From: Bigelowiella natans CCMP2755
Lineage: Eukaryota; Cercozoa; Chlorarachniophyceae
Direction: 5' to 3'
Length of the DNA stretch: 64,000 bases
Assembly (NCBI GenBank): GCA_000320545.1
Contig: ADNK01002608.1
Coordinates: forward strand, 85,675 to 149,674
The stretch's first letter is position 1; each line of letters begins with the position of its first letter. The translations under genes and the position numbers were made by a program. Positions 61,439-64,000 of this stretch are shown here, piece after piece. The notes below the pieces were generated by a model. It did not search any database and had not been told where the DNA came from. It worked only from the letters and a program-made list of their open reading frames with translations.

Positions 61439-63067
61439 ATGAAATACGACCTCGACAGTCCTCGGAGCGCGAAAAAATGCCCAGATGCATATGTGAAATA
61501 TGGAAGATGCGATGTGTTGGATTATCACATGGGAAGAGAGGTTCAATATTTTTTTTTTAATTTGCGGAATGAAGATGTAATATTGCTCACTGCCAAAAGT
61601 TTGAATTGACCAGAACAGCTTTCCTTGTTGCTTTGTTGTGGGAATGCAAGGTTTGGCGTACATGCCGCGTGCTTCAGCATGACACAAAGCACCAAGCTGT
61701 CTTTGTTCATTGGGAAGGATGGTATGATTATTCCGGTACTCTGTTGGACATGTGGTGAAAATTCGTGTTTGTCTTTCGTTCTTCTGTGATTTTCTCCTTA
61801 AGGGGTCATCATTGGGACGAGTGGATTGACCTTACCCTTGGTCGTCGGGTTATTGCCCCGCTTTGGACAAAGGTTAAGAAAGAAAAGTACCCCTGGATTT
61901 TTAATCATCATTAGAAGTGAGTCACAAAGGATTTCTCATTAACAGTTTTTCTTTTGGAAGGTACCTCGACTAATGCGAACTGGTAAGCAATGTGAGTTCA
62001 ATTCTCCGTTAAGCATTGGCATTGCCGGACCTGACGGAAACATGATTCGCATCGCCCCTCGGGGAACCGCATTTTATCCCCACGCTTCCCTCCTGTTGTC
62101 TACCTGCCTGGACAGTCAAACTAATGCCATTATCCGCATTTATCAGGTGATGAAATTAAAATGTCTAATGTTGACAATGAAATTTAAGACCGTTCAAAAT
62201 TTTAAAGAAGTGTCGTACCCTCTCAGGGAGAGCGTCCCCATGCTACAAATAACAAGTTTCTGGGATTATTTGAGATCAGCAACATACCATCGGTCATTAT
62301 ACTTTTTTTAAGCATCAGAAGGTGTCATTTTCCTTATTCTTTTGATCGTACTCAGGCCCAGCAGGGAGTCCCTCAGATTCGTCTCACTTTGTGCCTCCAT
62401 CCAGATGGGCTTCTCTCGATTCGTGCTCATTTTGACAACCTCCCGGCCTCATCGTCGTCGTCTTCAACTACTGATAAATCAATTGAGGATGTGCTTGCCG
62501 GTGTTGATATCCATGATGTCAATCCAAATCCAGGGGAGGTTGAAGCCGCCCTGGAACTTGAGAAAGTTCATCGTGAAGAAGATGAAATTGAAGTGGGGAA
62601 AAAAGGAGATCCGTGGGAGGAAAGAAAGTGCAGGCAATGGACTATCGACAAAGTATTTGGCATTGATTATTCTGATCCATCATTGATTTCTTCCCTTCAA
62701 CTGAAATTTTTGCTAAGAATATTCTGTTTTCTGTAATGCCCTTACAGAAATTGCGCCACATCCTCGGAAAAGACGTCACGGAACTCATTCAGGTTAGTTT
62801 GTTGCATTTAAGAACAACTTTGTTTCAATAAAATCATGTTGGCTCCATGTGTAGGACTACGACGATGAACTTCGACGGGCTTTATGTGTCGTTCCTCTTC
62901 AAGCAAATTCGTCAATGCCCACAATTGGATCCCATTTCACATTGCTTAATGATGAAGATAACGAGGATGATAACGATGATGGTGATGATGATGACGAGGA
63001 TGATGATGAAGATAATGAAGACGATCATGACGCTGCAGCTCCACCTCTTCTTGATACTACTCTGTAA
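61439..63067 (+). CDS. Tudor/chromo-barrel-like module fused to an Hsp70 substrate-binding-like beta domain
   Basis: Seven exons close in phase to 327 residues: 61439-61540, 61651-61721, 61803-61872, 61961-62146, 62356-62652, 62748-62792 and 62855-63067 (stop TAA). Residues about 25-82 read CDVLDYHMGREVWRTCRVL, then VFVHWEGWGHHWDEWIDL, the signature of Tudor-knot/chromo-barrel folds, whose aromatic cage can bind methyl-lysine. Residues about 95-165 align with the Hsp70 peptide-binding beta-sandwich: NSPLSIGIAGPDGNM (compare PLSLGIETAGG), LLSTCLDSQTNAIIRIYQ (compare FSTAADNQ..VEI.V.QG), QQGVPQIRLTLCLHPDGLLS (compare RGVPQIEV.FDID.NGI). No Hsp70 ATPase domain is encoded. A charged middle region and an Asp/Glu tail (62990-63040) follow. 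The fold assignments are by motif, and I know no named protein with this combination. Confidence 0.7.
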
Positions 63068-63683
63068 TGATAAGATTGCTCATAAGATTACTCATTTGCA
63101 CATGATTTACGAAACAAATGTGCTTTGAACCCAAGACAAATGTTGAAACTGCACCAATGACACCATGTGTCATGTCGGTTATGTCGAATGATGGTTTGTG
63201 TAGATGGTAAGATTATTTGTAATTTTTTGCATCTTTGATGTTGCTTTCTGGGATGTACGTCGAAGAGTCTTAGATTTAATCATTTTTGCATCCCTTTGAT
63301 TCAGAAAACAACTTCTGCTATGAACATCATTTTCCCATCTTTATTAATCTTTTGATTTCTCAACTTCCTTGCCAAAGAGTTTTTCCCAAAATGATTAAAA
63401 ATGAACTTGCACAATGAATGTGCAACTTGAACTTGTGGTTTTTGGCGAATGAAATGAGGCGCATGTCTTTTGTTTTTTCGTTCAAAAGCACATCATTTTC
63501 ATTTGCACACAGCGCCTTTGTCGAAAAATTGCATTCGCACATGTTCATGTTTTGCAGGTGTGTTCATGCACCATTGGTGCATGCGTTCAACACATTCTAG
63601 CTTTCATTGACAGCTGCTGCATTTCACTCCATGGCAGTGACAAAGAAACGATCTGGTAGCATGGCCATGGGCGCCCGACGGCG

Positions 63684-63711
63684 GGTTGGGGTTGGGGTTG
63701 CGGTTGGGGTT
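63684..63711 (+). repeat. Short interstitial TTGGGG repeat
   Basis: Four near-perfect GGTTGG-type hexamers (one with a C interruption). The unit resembles ciliate telomere repeats, but it is short and internal. Confidence 0.8.
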
Positions 63712-63854
63712 CTCTTGCGGTCGAAACGCAGGTCGAAGTGAGAAAAACCGTTGGCACAAAATTGGACAAAAGTTTTTTTTCGATCAGGAAAAAAATGTGG
63801 ACAAACATCACTGAAGATGTCTACAGGTTTTGAGAAGGCCCAGGGTCTGCGTCG

Positions 63855-64000
63855 AGGTCAGGGTCAGGGTCAGCGTCAGGGTCAAGTAGGTCAGGGTCAG
63901 GGTCAGGGTCAGGTAGGTCAGGGTCAGGGTCAGGGTCAGAGTCAGGGTCAAGTAGGTCAGGGTCAGGGTCAGAGTCAGGATCAGGGTCAGGTCAGGTCAG
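63855..64000 (+). repeat. GGTCAG hexanucleotide tandem repeat with GTAGGTCAG variants
   Basis: About 146 bp of GGTCAG units with occasional GAGTCAG, CGTCAG and AAGTAGGTCAG variants; it continues past the window end. Confidence 0.95.

Larger units (their letters stand above)
63068..64000. other. 3' spacer with G-rich repeats at the window edge
   Basis: AT-rich 3' flank of the preceding gene, then CATG-rich sequence from about 63390 and the G-rich repeats annotated separately. No coding signal. Confidence 0.4.

Noticed and set aside
63684-63711. Chromosome end marked by TTGGGG
   Set aside because: Only about four units, interrupted, and followed by more unique and other repeated sequence, so not a telomere.

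Overview
The window is nuclear DNA of a flagellated, probably unicellular eukaryote. Genes are split into many short exons: one 946-residue protein uses 33. Introns are GT-AG (one GC-AG) and are stuffed with TAG/CTA, GAT/ATC, TA, CA and GA microsatellites. TAA, TAG and TGA all act as stops, so the code looks standard. A dynein regulatory complex subunit implies motile flagella. I cannot place the lineage from sequence alone.

Layout. 1-786 (-): 5' part of NOT3/CNOT3. 1260-10323 (+): DRC11/IQCA1, transcribed divergently from it. 11623-11838 (-): small membrane protein. 12440-13213 (+): membrane RING-H2 ubiquitin ligase. 14999-25999 (+): cullin of the CUL3 type. 27400-27902 (-): TFIIIC small subunit (GTF3C6-like). 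30271-35030 (-): OTU-like cysteine protease with Tudor/MBT-like segments. 35566-41281: complete Ty3/gypsy-type LTR retrotransposon with two apparently identical 326-bp LTRs, a 4-bp target duplication and one uninterrupted 1657-codon gag-pol frame on the minus strand. 42140-42901 (-): 73-residue four-exon protein. 44815-45140: solo LTR of the same family with its own 4-bp target duplication. 46917-49235 (+): Rtt106/SPT16-type histone chaperone. 50442-51498 (-): SOUL haem-binding protein. 51952-56603 (+): unrecognised multi-exon gene. 56671-58322 (+): VPS9-domain Rab5-type exchange factor. 61439-63067 (+): a fusion of a Tudor/chromo-barrel-like module with an Hsp70 substrate-binding-like beta domain and an acidic tail. 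The right edge carries a TTGGGG stretch and a GGTCAG tandem repeat.

Most genes are housekeeping and not functionally linked. Ubiquitin biology recurs: a RING ligase, a cullin and an OTU protease.

The most unusual signal is in the spacers. From 45141 to 46610 (about 1.47 kb) I find only two TpA dinucleotides, both inside CTAG. The solo LTR lying in this TpA-free domain differs from the intact LTRs by 23 substitutions, all transitions, mostly TA to TG/CA. This suggests a directional process that erases TpA in certain spacers. It also explains why that spacer is open in many frames without being coding. Exon boundaries were assigned by eye from splice signals, reading phase and family resemblance. 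Where every exon length closes in phase I consider the model good; unresolved joins are stated in each entry.
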